Shown here one piece after another: positions 1 to 13,100 of a stretch of DNA of 64,000 nt. Source of the DNA: UBA2137 sp963740205. Lineage in GTDB: Bacteria > Pseudomonadota > Alphaproteobacteria > Micavibrionales > Micavibrionaceae. Location: NCBI GenBank assembly GCA_963740205.1, contig CAVUDD010000002.1, positions 558,001-622,000 on the forward strand, written 5' to 3'. Numbering within the stretch: position 1 is the first letter of the stretch; each line of letters starts with the position of its first letter. The translations under genes and the position numbers were made by a program. The notes beneath the pieces were generated by a model, which saw nothing but the letters and a program-made list of their open reading frames with translations, made no database searches and was not told where the DNA came from.

Positions 1-155
1 AAGATGCCAATTTATTCAGATCCATCATCTCAAGCATAAGTGATACGGATTTGGCAGCGGCGACTATTAATTTGACCAATCTTCAAACGCAGCTTGAAGC
101 CTCTTACTCCAATGTCGGACGTATAAGCCGGTTGAAACTTTTTAATTTTCTATAA
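1..155 (+). CDS. Flagellin / hook-associated protein (FlgL-like) C-terminus, partial
   Basis: The first 155 bases read open from position 3 and end in TAA at 153-155. About 50 residues are visible. They have the look of the C-terminal D0 helix of flagellin-family proteins: an SIISSISDTDLAAATINL stretch, then a Q-rich heptad-like helix and a hydrophobic end (LKLFNFL). In flagellins and FlgL this helix packs inside the filament or hook junction. The rest of the gene lies outside the window, so flagellin and FlgL cannot be told apart. No terminator hairpin is evident before nhaD. Confidence 0.68.
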   Translation, partial: DANLFRSIISSISDTDLAAATINLTNLQTQLEASYSNVGRISRLKLFNFL

Positions 156-237
156 TTTTTACTAGCCTTTTGGAAATGCTCTGTTATATTCGCGCCGATT
201 TTCCATGGTAAGCTAATGTAACGAGGGAGTCGTTTCC

Positions 238-1671
238 ATGTTCTCAAACCCGTTTGTAAAATTCGTTTTCATAATGGCCATTGCGCTAGGATGTCTTTTC
301 ACATCCTTCTCTTTACTTGCAGCGGAGCAGGTTGAGACTTTAGCTTTAGAGACAATGACAGATAGTCGCTTGGCGATTTTATGCGTCATCATATTTGTAG
401 CCTCTTATCTTGCGGTGTTAACCGAAGAATTTTCACATTTGAAAAAATCGAAACCCGTCATGCTTGGCGCAGGTCTGATCTGGGTAATTGTTGCGATTAT
501 ATCGCACAAACAGGGTATTTCTCATGAAGAACTCCATGACGCAGTTTTCCATGGCCTAGAGGAATATGCCTCTCTTCTTCTCTTCCTACTTGCCGCTATG
601 ACCTATATTGAGACAATGCACGAGCGTAACGTTTTTGGAACGCTACGTGGTAAACTTGTACAGGCTGGGCTGTCCCTGAAACAACTCTTCTGGGTTACTG
701 GTTTCCTAGCATTCTTCCTGTCCCCAGTGGCAGATAACTTGACCACTGCGCTTGTTATGGGTGCTGTTGTGATGGCTGTTGGCTCAGGTTCGCCTAAATT
801 CATCGTTCTTGCATGTATAAACATCGTTTGTGCCGCCAATGCTGGTGGTGCTTTCTCGCCCTTCGGTGACATTACAACATTGATGGTATGGCAAGCTGGG
901 CATTTGGATTTCTTTGAATTCTTTGCCTTGTTCTTCCCATCACTTGTTTGCTTTATCATTCCTGCGCTTATCATGTCTTTCTTCGTGCCCAAAGGAAAAC
1001 CAGAGGCGCTCACAAAAGATGAAACCATGAAACGTGGTGCCAAAATCATCATTGGTCTTGGTATTTTCACTATTGCTATGGCAATCAGTTTCGAGCAATT
1101 CTTAGGCCTTCCTCCCTTCTTGGGGATGATGACAGGAATGTCCCTGCTTATGTTTGCTTCCTACGTGCTTAGAAAAACAAATAACAAGGAAACATTGGAT
1201 GTCCTTGATCGTGTCCGCTCGGCAGAATGGGATACGCTCCTCTTCTTCTTTGGTGTGATTTTCTCCGTTGGTGGTTTGGCGTATCTTGGATATATGGAGC
1301 TTGCCTCAAACGCCATGTACAATGGCCTTGGCGCGGATATCACAAACATATCCCTTGGCGTTATTTCCGCCGTTGTCGATAACATCCCTGTGATGTTTGC
1401 GGTGTTAACGATGAACCCTGAAATGAGCGACTTCCACTGGCTTCTGATAACATTGGCAACAGGCGTGGGTGGATCACTTCTGTCTGTTGGTTCTGCTGCT
1501 GGTGTTGCTCTTATGGGAACGGCGCGCGGTCACTATACATTCTTTGCTCACCTAAAATGGGCACCAGTAATCGCCATTGGTTATGCCGCGGCGATTGCCA
1601 CGCATTACTGGTTGAATGCCGATTTAATGGACAGCTTCCACCACGTCGATGACCTGATGGAAGCCCATTAA
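238..1671 (+). CDS. nhaD: NhaD-type Na+/H+ antiporter
   Basis: The 477-residue polytopic protein fits the NhaD family (ion transporter superfamily, related to ArsB), which exports sodium in exchange for protons across the inner membrane. It opens with a hydrophobic signal-like segment ending near LLAAEQ, followed by about eleven hydrophobic helices. Family-typical stretches include SPVADNLTTAL (about residue 163), NAGGAFSPFGDITTLM (about 201), a VVDNIPVMFA motif near 383, and GVGGSLLSVGSAAGVALMG near 410; the paired D-N motifs in these half-repeats are the expected ion-binding sites. The start at 238 follows GAGGGAG at a good distance. The stop abuts the stop of the convergent DUF3309 gene. 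Monocistronic. High confidence in family, less in ion specificity. Confidence 0.92.
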   Translation: MFSNPFVKFVFIMAIALGCLFTSFSLLAAEQVETLALETMTDSRLAILCVIIFVASYLAVLTEEFSHLKKSKPVMLGAGLIWVIVAIISHKQGISHEELHDAVFHGLEEYASLLLFLLAAMTYIETMHERNVFGTLRGKLVQAGLSLKQLFWVTGFLAFFLSPVADNLTTALVMGAVVMAVGSGSPKFIVLACINIVCAANAGGAFSPFGDITTLMVWQAGHLDFFEFFALFFPSLVCFIIPALIMSFFVPKGKPEALTKDETMKRGAKIIIGLGIFTIAMAISFEQFLGLPPFLGMMTGMSLLMFASYVLRKTNNKETLDVLDRVRSAEWDTLLFFFGVIFSVGGLAYLGYMELASNAMYNGLGADITNISLGVISAVVDNIPVMFAVLTMNPEMSDFHWLLITLATGVGGSLLSVGSAAGVALMGTARGHYTFFAHLKWAPVIAIGYAAAIATHYWLNADLMDSFHHVDDLMEAH

Positions 1672-1830
1672 TTAAATATAGCCGAGCAATACCAAAATTA
1701 GCACAACTACAAGCAATGTTCCCAGAAGTCCGGCTGGGCGTCTGCCCCATCCTGATGAATAGCCCCAAGTAGGTAATGCACCGATAAGAGCCAAAACTAA
1801 TATAATTAAAAGAATTGTACCTAAAGTCAT
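1672..1830 (-). CDS. DUF3309-type small membrane protein (52 aa)
   Basis: This short gene reads from ATG at 1830 to TAA at 1672-1674 and has an AAAGGAAC ribosome-binding site just upstream. The 52-residue product has a hydrophobic N-terminal helix (GTILLIILVLALIG), the central motif ALPTWGYSSGWGRRP, and a second hydrophobic helix ending VLLGYI. That helix - LPTW.YS..WG.xP - helix layout is characteristic of the DUF3309 family of tiny proteobacterial membrane proteins, whose function is unknown to me. Its stop is directly adjacent to the nhaD stop, so the two genes converge without a spacer. No function is proposed. Confidence 0.85.
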   Translation of the reverse strand: MTLGTILLIILVLALIGALPTWGYSSGWGRRPAGLLGTLLVVVLILVLLGYI

Positions 1831-2014
1831 AAATTTGTTCCTTTGTAATAGGTTAAGTGTACTTATATGTGAAAGTCCAACGCCCTAAGGCAGGATTACG
1901 TTCCGCAGGTAATTTCTCAAGCATTTGCAAAAATAAGGAAAACAACGGTTGATTTTTAAAGCCGAGGTCGCTATACCTCACTATCTCGTTGCAAATCGCA
2001 ACTTTTCTTGGTGA

Positions 2015-3684
<1,670 letters not shown>

Positions 3685-3688
<4 letters not shown>

Positions 3689-3801
3689 GTTTTATTGCCT
3701 TTATGCTCTTCAATAATTAACCTCACAATCAATGTAATAAGTCGTTCTATACTCTTTTCTAATTTAGAGTCGCGTATCCTATCAACTAATTCATTATTCA
3801 T
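3685..3801 (-). CDS. 38-aa ORF translationally coupled to the recombinase
   Basis: From ATG at 3801, 38 codons run to a TGA that overlaps the recombinase start in an ATGA junction. A GGAG ribosome-binding site sits 7-8 bases before the start (GTTGGAGCAACT). The predicted peptide is a charged amphipathic helix: acidic/basic N-terminal half (DRIRDSKLEKSIERL), hydrophobic middle (ITLIVRLII) and EEHKGNK end. I recognise no family. Placement suggests a recombinase partner or directionality factor, or simply a leader that couples translation; this is inference. Confidence 0.6.
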
Positions 3802-3832
3802 AGTTGCTCCAACTTCTTAAATGCTATAAATT

Positions 3833-3845
3833 GTTACACTGTAAC
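3833..3845. promoter_or_regulatory. Palindromic operator candidate 1
   Basis: GTTAC-ACT-GTAAC is a perfect inverted repeat with a 3-bp spacer in the divergent region between the recombinase unit and the XRE regulator. The same half-site recurs at 3886-3898. Paired sites of this kind in front of an XRE gene are typical of autoregulating island or phage repressors. Binding is inferred. Confidence 0.55.
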
Positions 3846-3885
3846 TACCATTACACATCTTAATTAGTCACGTCAATATAAAATA

Positions 3886-3898
3886 GTCACATGGTAAC
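3886..3898. promoter_or_regulatory. Palindromic operator candidate 2
   Basis: GTCAC-ATG-GTAAC has one mismatch to operator candidate 1 and extends to TA...TA flanks (3884-3900). It ends five bases before the ATG of the XRE regulator, so occupancy would block translation initiation or the promoter of that gene. No convincing Shine-Dalgarno sequence precedes 3904. Confidence 0.55.
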
Positions 3899-3903
3899 TA
3901 TTT

Positions 3904-4131
3904 ATGAGTAATAAACTATCTATTAAACAATGCAAAATGGCGCGAGCTGGGCTAGGTTTAGGTATTCGTGATCTCGCTGAATTAGCGGATGTGTCACCAA
4001 ATACAATCACACGCTTCGAACGTGGTGAAAATCTCCACACTCGAACAATAAAAGCGATTAAAGAGGCTTTAGAAAAAAAAGGTGCTTTATTTTCAGATGG
4101 TGCTGTAAAAATCACATCGGAAAACTGTTAA
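3904..4131 (+). CDS. XRE-family HTH regulator (75 aa)
   Basis: The 75-residue protein is almost entirely a Cro/C1-type helix-turn-helix: MARAGLGLGIRDLAELADVS, then PNTITRFERGE as the recognition helix region, followed by RTIKAIKEALEKKG and the end ALFSDGAVKI. The EKKG..F..G.V pattern is common in small alphaproteobacterial XRE regulators. It lies divergent from the recombinase operon, with two GTTAC/GTAAC-type palindromes in between. I infer that it represses itself and the recombinase unit and so controls island excision. It converges on the 3' end of the giant gene with only eight bases between the stops. Confidence 0.86.
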   Translation: MSNKLSIKQCKMARAGLGLGIRDLAELADVSPNTITRFERGENLHTRTIKAIKEALEKKGALFSDGAVKITSENC

Positions 4132-4139
4132 ATTATAAA

Positions 4140-7100
4140 TTATTTATTAGACTTACTTAACAAAACTTTCTCTAAATTGCTCACTTTGTTTTTATAGTAG
4201 ATAGCCGCATCATCTAACTGAATGTTTGTGCTTTCCATGAAAATTCCAGGGATATCCTCTTCAATATCAGGATCGCTCTCTTCATTTTCTGACTTATCAC
4301 CCAGTAAAGCTCTCAAGATATTGCTTTCAATACCTTCTTCACCTTCATTATCTTCATCTGTGTCTGTGTCTTCGGTTAATATTGTCGCAATTTGTTCTTC
4401 TACATCGATTTCTTCTTGAGATTCGTCGGCTTCACCTTCCAGCTTATCTTTTAAGATATCTGCAATTTCTGTTGTCACTTCATCTCTAATGATCTCACTA
4501 ACATCAGAGTCAGAGTAATAGAAATTAAGCGGACTATTTACTGACCATCGAAGAATTTCGTTGTAAACATTTTCTCCTCCAGAACCAAAACCCAGATCAT
4601 TCATCATGTTATCTATCGGAAAGAACGTATTGGGCTCAAACTCTGTCGTCGTTATCAATGATGATAAAGACGACGTTGAAGTAGTAGTGGTTGTTGGCGA
4701 TATCGCAGGTGTATCGAATTCATTCAACACATTAAAAGTGAATGTTTTATCTACGAAAAATTCACCATCAAAGGCACGCAAAGTAATAGTATATTGCTGT
4801 GGGCCAGCCTCGTAATCCGCAGATGCTGTTAATATTAGTTGATCTCCACTAATTGCAAAAATACCAGGTGCACCAACAATTGAGTAAGTTACAAATGGAC
4901 CATCTACATCTGCTACGGTTAATTCAGCAATTGACGTCCCTATCAAAAGATTTTCTTCAAATGAAGTATTATCTACAAATACATTCGTCGGCGCGTCATT
5001 CACTGGTATAACATTAATAGCGATAGAGCCTGTAGCAGGCATCGCGCCATCTTCGCCGCCATCAGCTAAAGATACATCGAAGGAGGCTGCCGTAGTTTCA
5101 GATCCATCATGAACAAAGACTACTAATCCATTATCTACATCATCTTGCGTGAACGTCGTCACCGCTACACCGGGGTTTGTTGTTAACTCCATCTGGCCGT
5201 TAACTAGATTGCTCACCGTATATGTGATGTCTGTCGCAGCATCATCGCTATCAACACCAGTCAGGATTGTATTATCAATGCTAGCCGTACCACCTTCTAA
5301 TATATCAGCAGGGTTTGCCGTGGTCAGCGTCGGCGCATCGTTCACAGGCAAGACACCAATGGTCACTGTTCCTGTCGCAGGCCCGGCTCCGTCATCATCC
5401 ACCAGAGATACATCGAACGAACCTGTCGCTGTCTCACTGCTATCGTGTACGAAGCGTACAAGACCATTATCTACATCGTCTTGAGTAAATGTCGTAATAC
5501 CTACACCGGGGTTACTTGTAAGTTCAACTTGCCCATTTTGGATATTACTCACCGTGTAAGTCAGATCAGCTGGTAAGTCATCCGCATCCGTTCCAGTAAG
5601 AACCGTGCTATCAATGGCAGCTGTTCCGCCTTCAGGAATGTCCGCCGGATTAGCTACTGTTAATTGGGGCGCGTCATTCACTGGTATAACATTAATAGCG
5701 ATAGAGCCTGTAGCAGGCATCGCGCCATCTTCGCCGCCATCAGCTAAAGATACATCGAAGGAGGCTGCCGTAGTTTCAGATCCATCATGAACAAAGACTA
5801 CTAATCCATTATCTACATCATCTTGCGTGAACGTCGTCACCGCTACACCGGGGTTTGTTGTTAACTCCATCTGGCCGTTAACTAGATTGCTCACCGTATA
5901 TGTGATGTCTGTCGCAGCATCATCGCTATCAACACCAGTCAGGATTGTATTATCAATGCTAGCCGTACCACCTTCTAATATATCAGCAGGGTTTGCCGTG
6001 GTCAGCGTCGGCGCATCGTTCACAGGCAAGACACCAATGGTCACTGTTCCTGTCGCAGGCCCGGCTCCGTCATCATCCACCAGAGATACATCGAACGAAC
6101 CTGTCGCTGTCTCACTGCTATCGTGTACGAAGCGTACAAGACCATTATCTACATCGTCTTGAGTAAATGTCGTAATACCTACACCGGGGTTACTTGTAAG
6201 TTCAACTTGCCCATTTTGGATATTACTCACCGTGTAAGTCAGATCAGCTGGTAAGTCATCCGCATCCGTTCCAGTAAGAACCGTGCTATCAATGGCAGCT
6301 GTTCCGCCTTCAGGAATGTCCGCCGGATTAGCTACTGTTAATTGGGGCGCGTCATTCACTGGTATAACATTAATAGCGATAGAGCCTGTAGCAGGCATCG
6401 CGCCATCTTCGCCGCCATCAGCTAAAGATACATCGAAGGAGGCTGCCGTAGTTTCAGATCCATCATGAACAAAGACTACTAATCCATTATCTACATCATC
6501 TTGCGTGAACGTCGTCACCGCTACACCGGGGTTTGTTGTTAACTCCATCTGGCCGTTAACTAGATTGCTCACCGTATATGTGATGTCTGTCGCAGCATCA
6601 TCGCTATCAACACCAGTCAGGATTGTATTATCAATGCTAGCCGTACCACCTTCTAATATATCAGCAGGGTTTGCCGTGGTCAGCGTCGGCGCATCGTTCA
6701 CAGGCAAGACACCAATGGTCACTGTTCCTGTCGCAGGCCCGGCTCCGTCATCATCCACCAGAGATACATCGAACGAACCTGTCGCTGTCTCACTGCTATC
6801 GTGTACGAAGCGTACAAGACCATTATCTACATCGTCTTGAGTAAATGTCGTAATACCTACACCGGGGTTACTTGTAAGTTCAACTTGCCCATTTTGGATA
6901 TTACTCACCGTGTAAGTCAGATCAGCTGGTAAGTCATCCGCATCCGTTCCAGCCAACACAACTGCATCAATGCTTGCTGTCCCACCCTCTGCTATATCAG
7001 CAGGGTTTGTCACAGTCAGCTCAGGCGCGTCATTCACTGGTGTCACTGTCAGAGCAAAGGTGTCCGTCGCCAACGTCGTCGTGCCGTCGCTCACTGCAAA

Positions 7101-10100
7101 GTCAAAGGATCCTGCAACTGTCTCTGATCCATCATGAACAAAGACCACAAGGCCGTTGACCAGATCATCCTGCGTAAAGCTCGTCACCCCTGTTCCTGGG
7201 CTAGACGTCAACTCTACCTGACCATTCACCAAGTTGGAGACGTTATATACAAGTGCCGTGTCCGCCGTATCCGTGTCAGAGGATGATAGCTCACCTGTCG
7301 TGATAGAGAAGTTTCCGCCCTCAGCAACTGTCCCACCAGCATTTACATCCAACACAGGGGCATCATCTATCGGCGTAATTCCAATGGTCACTGTTCCTGT
7401 CGCAGGGGTAGCACCATCTTCGCCACCATCAGCCAAGGACACGTCAAAGCCAGAAGTCAGCGTATCTGTCCCATCATGAACAAAGACCACCAACCCATTA
7501 TCTACATCATCTTGCGTGAACGTCGTCACCGCTGTTCCTGGGCTAGACGTCAACTCTACCTGACCATTCACCAAGTTGGAGACCGTATACGTTATATCTG
7601 TCGCAGCATCATCCGCATCCGTTCCAGCCAACACAACTGCATCAATGCTTGCTGTCCCACCCTCTGCTATATCAGCAGGGTTTGTCACAGTCAGCTCAGG
7701 CGCGTCATTCACTGGTGTCACTGTCAGAGCAAAGGTGTCCGTCGCCAACGTCGTCGTGCCGTCGCTCACTGCAAAGTCAAAGGATCCTGCAACTGTCTCT
7801 GATCCATCATGAACAAAGACCACAAGGCCGTTGACCAGATCATCCTGCGTAAAGCTCGTCACCCCTGTTCCTGGGCTAGACGTCAACTCTACCTGACCAT
7901 TCACCAAGTTGGAGACGTTATATACAAGTGCCGTGTCCGCCGTATCCGTGTCAGAGGATGATAGCTCACCTGTCGTGATAGAGAAGTTTCCGCCCTCAGC
8001 AACTGTCCCACCAGCATTTACATCCAACACAGGGGCATCATCTATCGGCGTAATTCCAATGGTCACTGTTCCTGTCGCAGGGGTAGCACCATCTTCGCCA
8101 CCATCAGCCAAGGACACGTCAAAGCCAGAAGTCAGCGTATCTGTCCCATCATGAACAAAGACCACCAACCCATTATCTACATCATCTTGCGTGAACGTCG
8201 TCACCGCTGTTCCTGGGCTAGACGTCAACTCTACCTGACCATTCACCAAGTTGGAGACCGTATACGTTATATCTGTCGCAGCATCATCCGCATCCGTTCC
8301 AGCCAACACAACTGCATCAATGCTTGCTGTCCCACCCTCTGCTATATCAGCAGGGTTTGTCACAGTCAGCTCAGGCGCGTCATTCACTGGTGTCACTGTC
8401 AGAGCAAAGGTGTCCGTCGCCAACGTCGTCGTGCCGTCGCTCACTGCAAAGTCAAAGGATCCTGCAACTGTCTCTGATCCATCATGAACAAAGACCACAA
8501 GGCCGTTGACCAGATCATCCTGCGTAAAGCTCGTCACCCCTGTTCCTGGGCTAGACGTCAACTCTACCTGACCATTCACCAAGTTGGAGACGTTATATAC
8601 AAGTGCCGTGTCCGCCGTATCCGTGTCAGAGGATGATAGCTCACCTGTCGTGATAGAGAAGTTTCCGCCCTCAGCAACTGTCCCACCAGCATTTACATCC
8701 AACACAGGGGCATCATCTATCGGCGTAATTCCAATGGTCACTGTTCCTGTCGCAGGGGTAGCACCATCTTCGCCACCATCAGCCAAGGACACGTCAAAGC
8801 CAGAAGTCAGCGTATCTGTCCCATCATGAACAAAGACCACCAACCCATTATCTACATCATCTTGCGTGAACGTCGTCACCGCTGTTCCTGGGCTAGACGT
8901 CAACTCTACCTGACCATTCACCAAGTTGGAGACCGTATACGTTATATCTGTCGCAGCATCATCCGCATCCGTTCCAGCCAACACAACTGCATCAATGCTT
9001 GCTGTCCCACCCTCTGCTATATCAGCAGGGTTTGTCACAGTCAGCTCAGGCGCGTCATTCACTGGTGTCACTGTCAGAGCAAAGGTGTCCGTCGCCAACG
9101 TCGTCGTGCCGTCGCTCACTGCAAAGTCAAAGGATCCTGCAACTGTCTCTGATCCATCATGAACAAAGACCACAAGGCCGTTGACCAGATCATCCTGCGT
9201 AAAGCTCGTCACCCCTGTTCCTGGGCTAGACGTCAACTCTACCTGACCATTCACCAAGTTGGAGACGTTATATACAAGTGCCGTGTCCGCCGTATCCGTG
9301 TCAGAGGATGATAGCTCACCTGTCGTGATAGAGAAGTTTCCGCCCTCAGCAACTGTCCCACCAGCATTTACATCCAACACAGGGGCATCATCTATCGGCG
9401 TAATTCCAATGGTCACTGTTCCTGTCGCAGGGGTAGCACCATCTTCGCCACCATCAGCCAAGGACACGTCAAAGCCAGAAGTCAGCGTATCTGTCCCATC
9501 ATGAACAAAGACCACCAACCCATTATCTACATCATCTTGCGTGAACGTCGTCACCGCTGTTCCTGGGCTAGACGTCAACTCTACCTGACCATTCACCAAG
9601 TTGGAGACCGTATACGTTATATCTGTCGCAGCATCATCCGCATCCGTTCCAGCCAACACAACTGCATCAATGCTTGCTGTCCCACCCTCTGCTATATCAG
9701 CAGGGTTTGTCACAGTCAGCTCAGGCGCGTCATTCACTGGTGTCACTGTCAGAGCAAAGGTGTCCGTCGCCAACGTCGTCGTGCCGTCGCTCACTGCAAA
9801 GTCAAAGGATCCTGCAACTGTCTCTGATCCATCATGAACAAAGACCACAAGGCCGTTGACCAGATCATCCTGCGTAAAGCTCGTCACCCCTGTTCCTGGG
9901 CTAGACGTCAACTCTACCTGACCATTCACCAAGTTGGAGACGTTATATACAAGTGCCGTGTCCGCCGTATCCGTGTCAGAGGATGATAGCTCACCTGTCG
10001 TGATAGAGAAGTTTCCGCCCTCAGCAACTGTCCCACCAGCATTTACATCCAACACAGGGGCATCATCTATCGGCGTAATTCCAATGGTCACTGTTCCTGT

Positions 10101-13100
10101 CGCAGGGGTAGCACCATCTTCGCCACCATCAGCCAAGGACACGTCAAAGCCAGAAGTCAGCGTATCTGTCCCATCATGAACAAAGACCACCAACCCATTA
10201 TCTACATCATCTTGCGTGAACGTCGTCACCGCTGTTCCTGGGCTAGACGTCAACTCTACCTGACCATTCACCAAGTTGGAGACCGTATACGTTATATCTG
10301 TCGCAGCATCATCCGCATCCGTTCCAGCCAACACAACTGCATCAATGCTTGCTGTCCCACCCTCTGCTATATCAGCAGGGTTTGTCACAGTCAGCTCAGG
10401 CGCGTCATTCACTGGTGTCACTGTCAGAGCAAAGGTGTCCGTCGCCAACGTCGTCGTGCCGTCGCTCACTGCAAAGTCAAAGGATCCTGCAACTGTCTCT
10501 GATCCATCATGAACAAAGACCACAAGGCCGTTGACCAGATCATCCTGCGTAAAGCTCGTCACCCCTGTTCCTGGGCTAGACGTCAACTCTACCTGACCAT
10601 TCACCAAGTTGGAGACGTTATATACAAGTGCCGTGTCCGCCGTATCCGTGTCAGAGGATGATAGCTCACCTGTCGTGATAGAGAAGTTTCCGCCCTCAGC
10701 AACTGTCCCACCAGCATTTACATCCAACACAGGGGCATCATCTATCGGCGTAATTCCAATGGTCACTGTTCCTGTCGCAGGGGTAGCACCATCTTCGCCA
10801 CCATCAGCCAAGGACACGTCAAAGCCAGAAGTCAGCGTATCTGTCCCATCATGAACAAAGACCACCAACCCATTATCTACATCATCTTGCGTGAACGTCG
10901 TCACCGCTGTTCCTGGGCTAGACGTCAACTCTACCTGACCATTCACCAAGTTGGAGACCGTATACGTTATATCTGTCGCAGCATCATCCGCATCCGTTCC
11001 AGCCAACACAACTGCATCAATGCTTGCTGTCCCACCCTCTGCTATATCAGCAGGGTTTGTCACAGTCAGCTCAGGCGCGTCATTCACTGGTGTCACTGTC
11101 AGAGCAAAGGTGTCCGTCGCCAACGTCGTCGTGCCGTCGCTCACTGCAAAGTCAAAGGATCCTGCAACTGTCTCTGATCCATCATGAACAAAGACCACAA
11201 GGCCGTTGACCAGATCATCCTGCGTAAAGCTCGTCACCCCTGTTCCTGGGCTAGACGTCAACTCTACCTGACCATTCACCAAGTTGGAGACGTTATATAC
11301 AAGTGCCGTGTCCGCCGTATCCGTGTCAGAGGATGATAGCTCACCTGTCGTGATAGAGAAGTTTCCGCCCTCAGCAACTGTCCCACCAGCATTTACATCC
11401 AACACAGGGGCATCATCTATCGGCGTAATTCCAATGGTCACTGTTCCTGTCGCAGGGGTAGCACCATCTTCGCCACCATCAGCCAAGGACACGTCAAAGC
11501 CAGAAGTCAGCGTATCTGTCCCATCATGAACAAAGACCACCAACCCATTATCTACATCATCTTGCGTGAACGTCGTCACCGCTGTTCCTGGGCTAGACGT
11601 CAACTCTACCTGACCATTCACCAAGTTGGAGACCGTATACGTTATATCTGTCGCAGCATCATCCGCATCCGTTCCAGCCAACACAACTGCATCAATGCTT
11701 GCTGTCCCACCCTCTGCTATATCAGCAGGGTTTGTCACAGTCAGCTCAGGCGCGTCATTCACTGGTGTCACTGTCAGAGCAAAGGTGTCCGTCGCCAACG
11801 TCGTCGTGCCGTCGCTCACTGCAAAGTCAAAGGATCCTGCAACTGTCTCTGATCCATCATGAACAAAGACCACAAGGCCGTTGACCAGATCATCCTGCGT
11901 AAAGCTCGTCACCCCTGTTCCTGGGCTAGACGTCAACTCTACCTGACCATTCACCAAGTTGGAGACGTTATATACAAGTGCCGTGTCCGCCGTATCCGTG
12001 TCAGAGGATGATAGCTCACCTGTCGTGATAGAGAAGTTTCCGCCCTCAGCAACTGTCCCACCAGCATTTACATCCAACACAGGGGCATCATCTATCGGCG
12101 TAATTCCAATGGTCACTGTTCCTGTCGCAGGGGTAGCACCATCTTCGCCACCATCAGCCAAGGACACGTCAAAGCCAGAAGTCAGCGTATCTGTCCCATC
12201 ATGAACAAAGACCACCAACCCATTATCTACATCATCTTGCGTGAACGTCGTCACCGCTGTTCCTGGGCTAGACGTCAACTCTACCTGACCATTCACCAAG
12301 TTGGAGACCGTATACGTTATATCTGTCGCAGCATCATCCGCATCCGTTCCAGCCAACACAACTGCATCAATGCTTGCTGTCCCACCCTCTGCTATATCAG
12401 CAGGGTTTGTCACAGTCAGCTCAGGCGCGTCATTCACTGGTGTCACTGTCAGAGCAAAGGTGTCCGTCGCCAACGTCGTCGTGCCGTCGCTCACTGCAAA
12501 GTCAAAGGATCCTGCAACTGTCTCTGATCCATCATGAACAAAGACCACAAGGCCGTTGACCAGATCATCCTGCGTAAAGCTCGTCACCCCTGTTCCTGGG
12601 CTAGACGTCAACTCTACCTGACCATTCACCAAGTTGGAGACGTTATATACAAGTGCCGTGTCCGCCGTATCCGTGTCAGAGGATGATAGCTCACCTGTCG
12701 TGATAGAGAAGTTTCCGCCCTCAGCAACTGTCCCACCAGCATTTACATCCAACACAGGGGCATCATCTATCGGCGTAATTCCAATGGTCACTGTTCCTGT
12801 CGCAGGGGTAGCACCATCTTCGCCACCATCAGCCAAGGACACGTCAAAGCCAGAAGTCAGCGTATCTGTCCCATCATGAACAAAGACCACCAACCCATTA
12901 TCTACATCATCTTGCGTGAACGTCGTCACCGCTGTTCCTGGGCTAGACGTCAACTCTACCTGACCATTCACCAAGTTGGAGACCGTATACGTTATATCTG
13001 TCGCAGCATCATCCGCATCCGTTCCAGCCAACACAACTGCATCAATGCTTGCTGTCCCACCCTCTGCTATATCAGCAGGGTTTGTCACAGTCAGCTCAGG

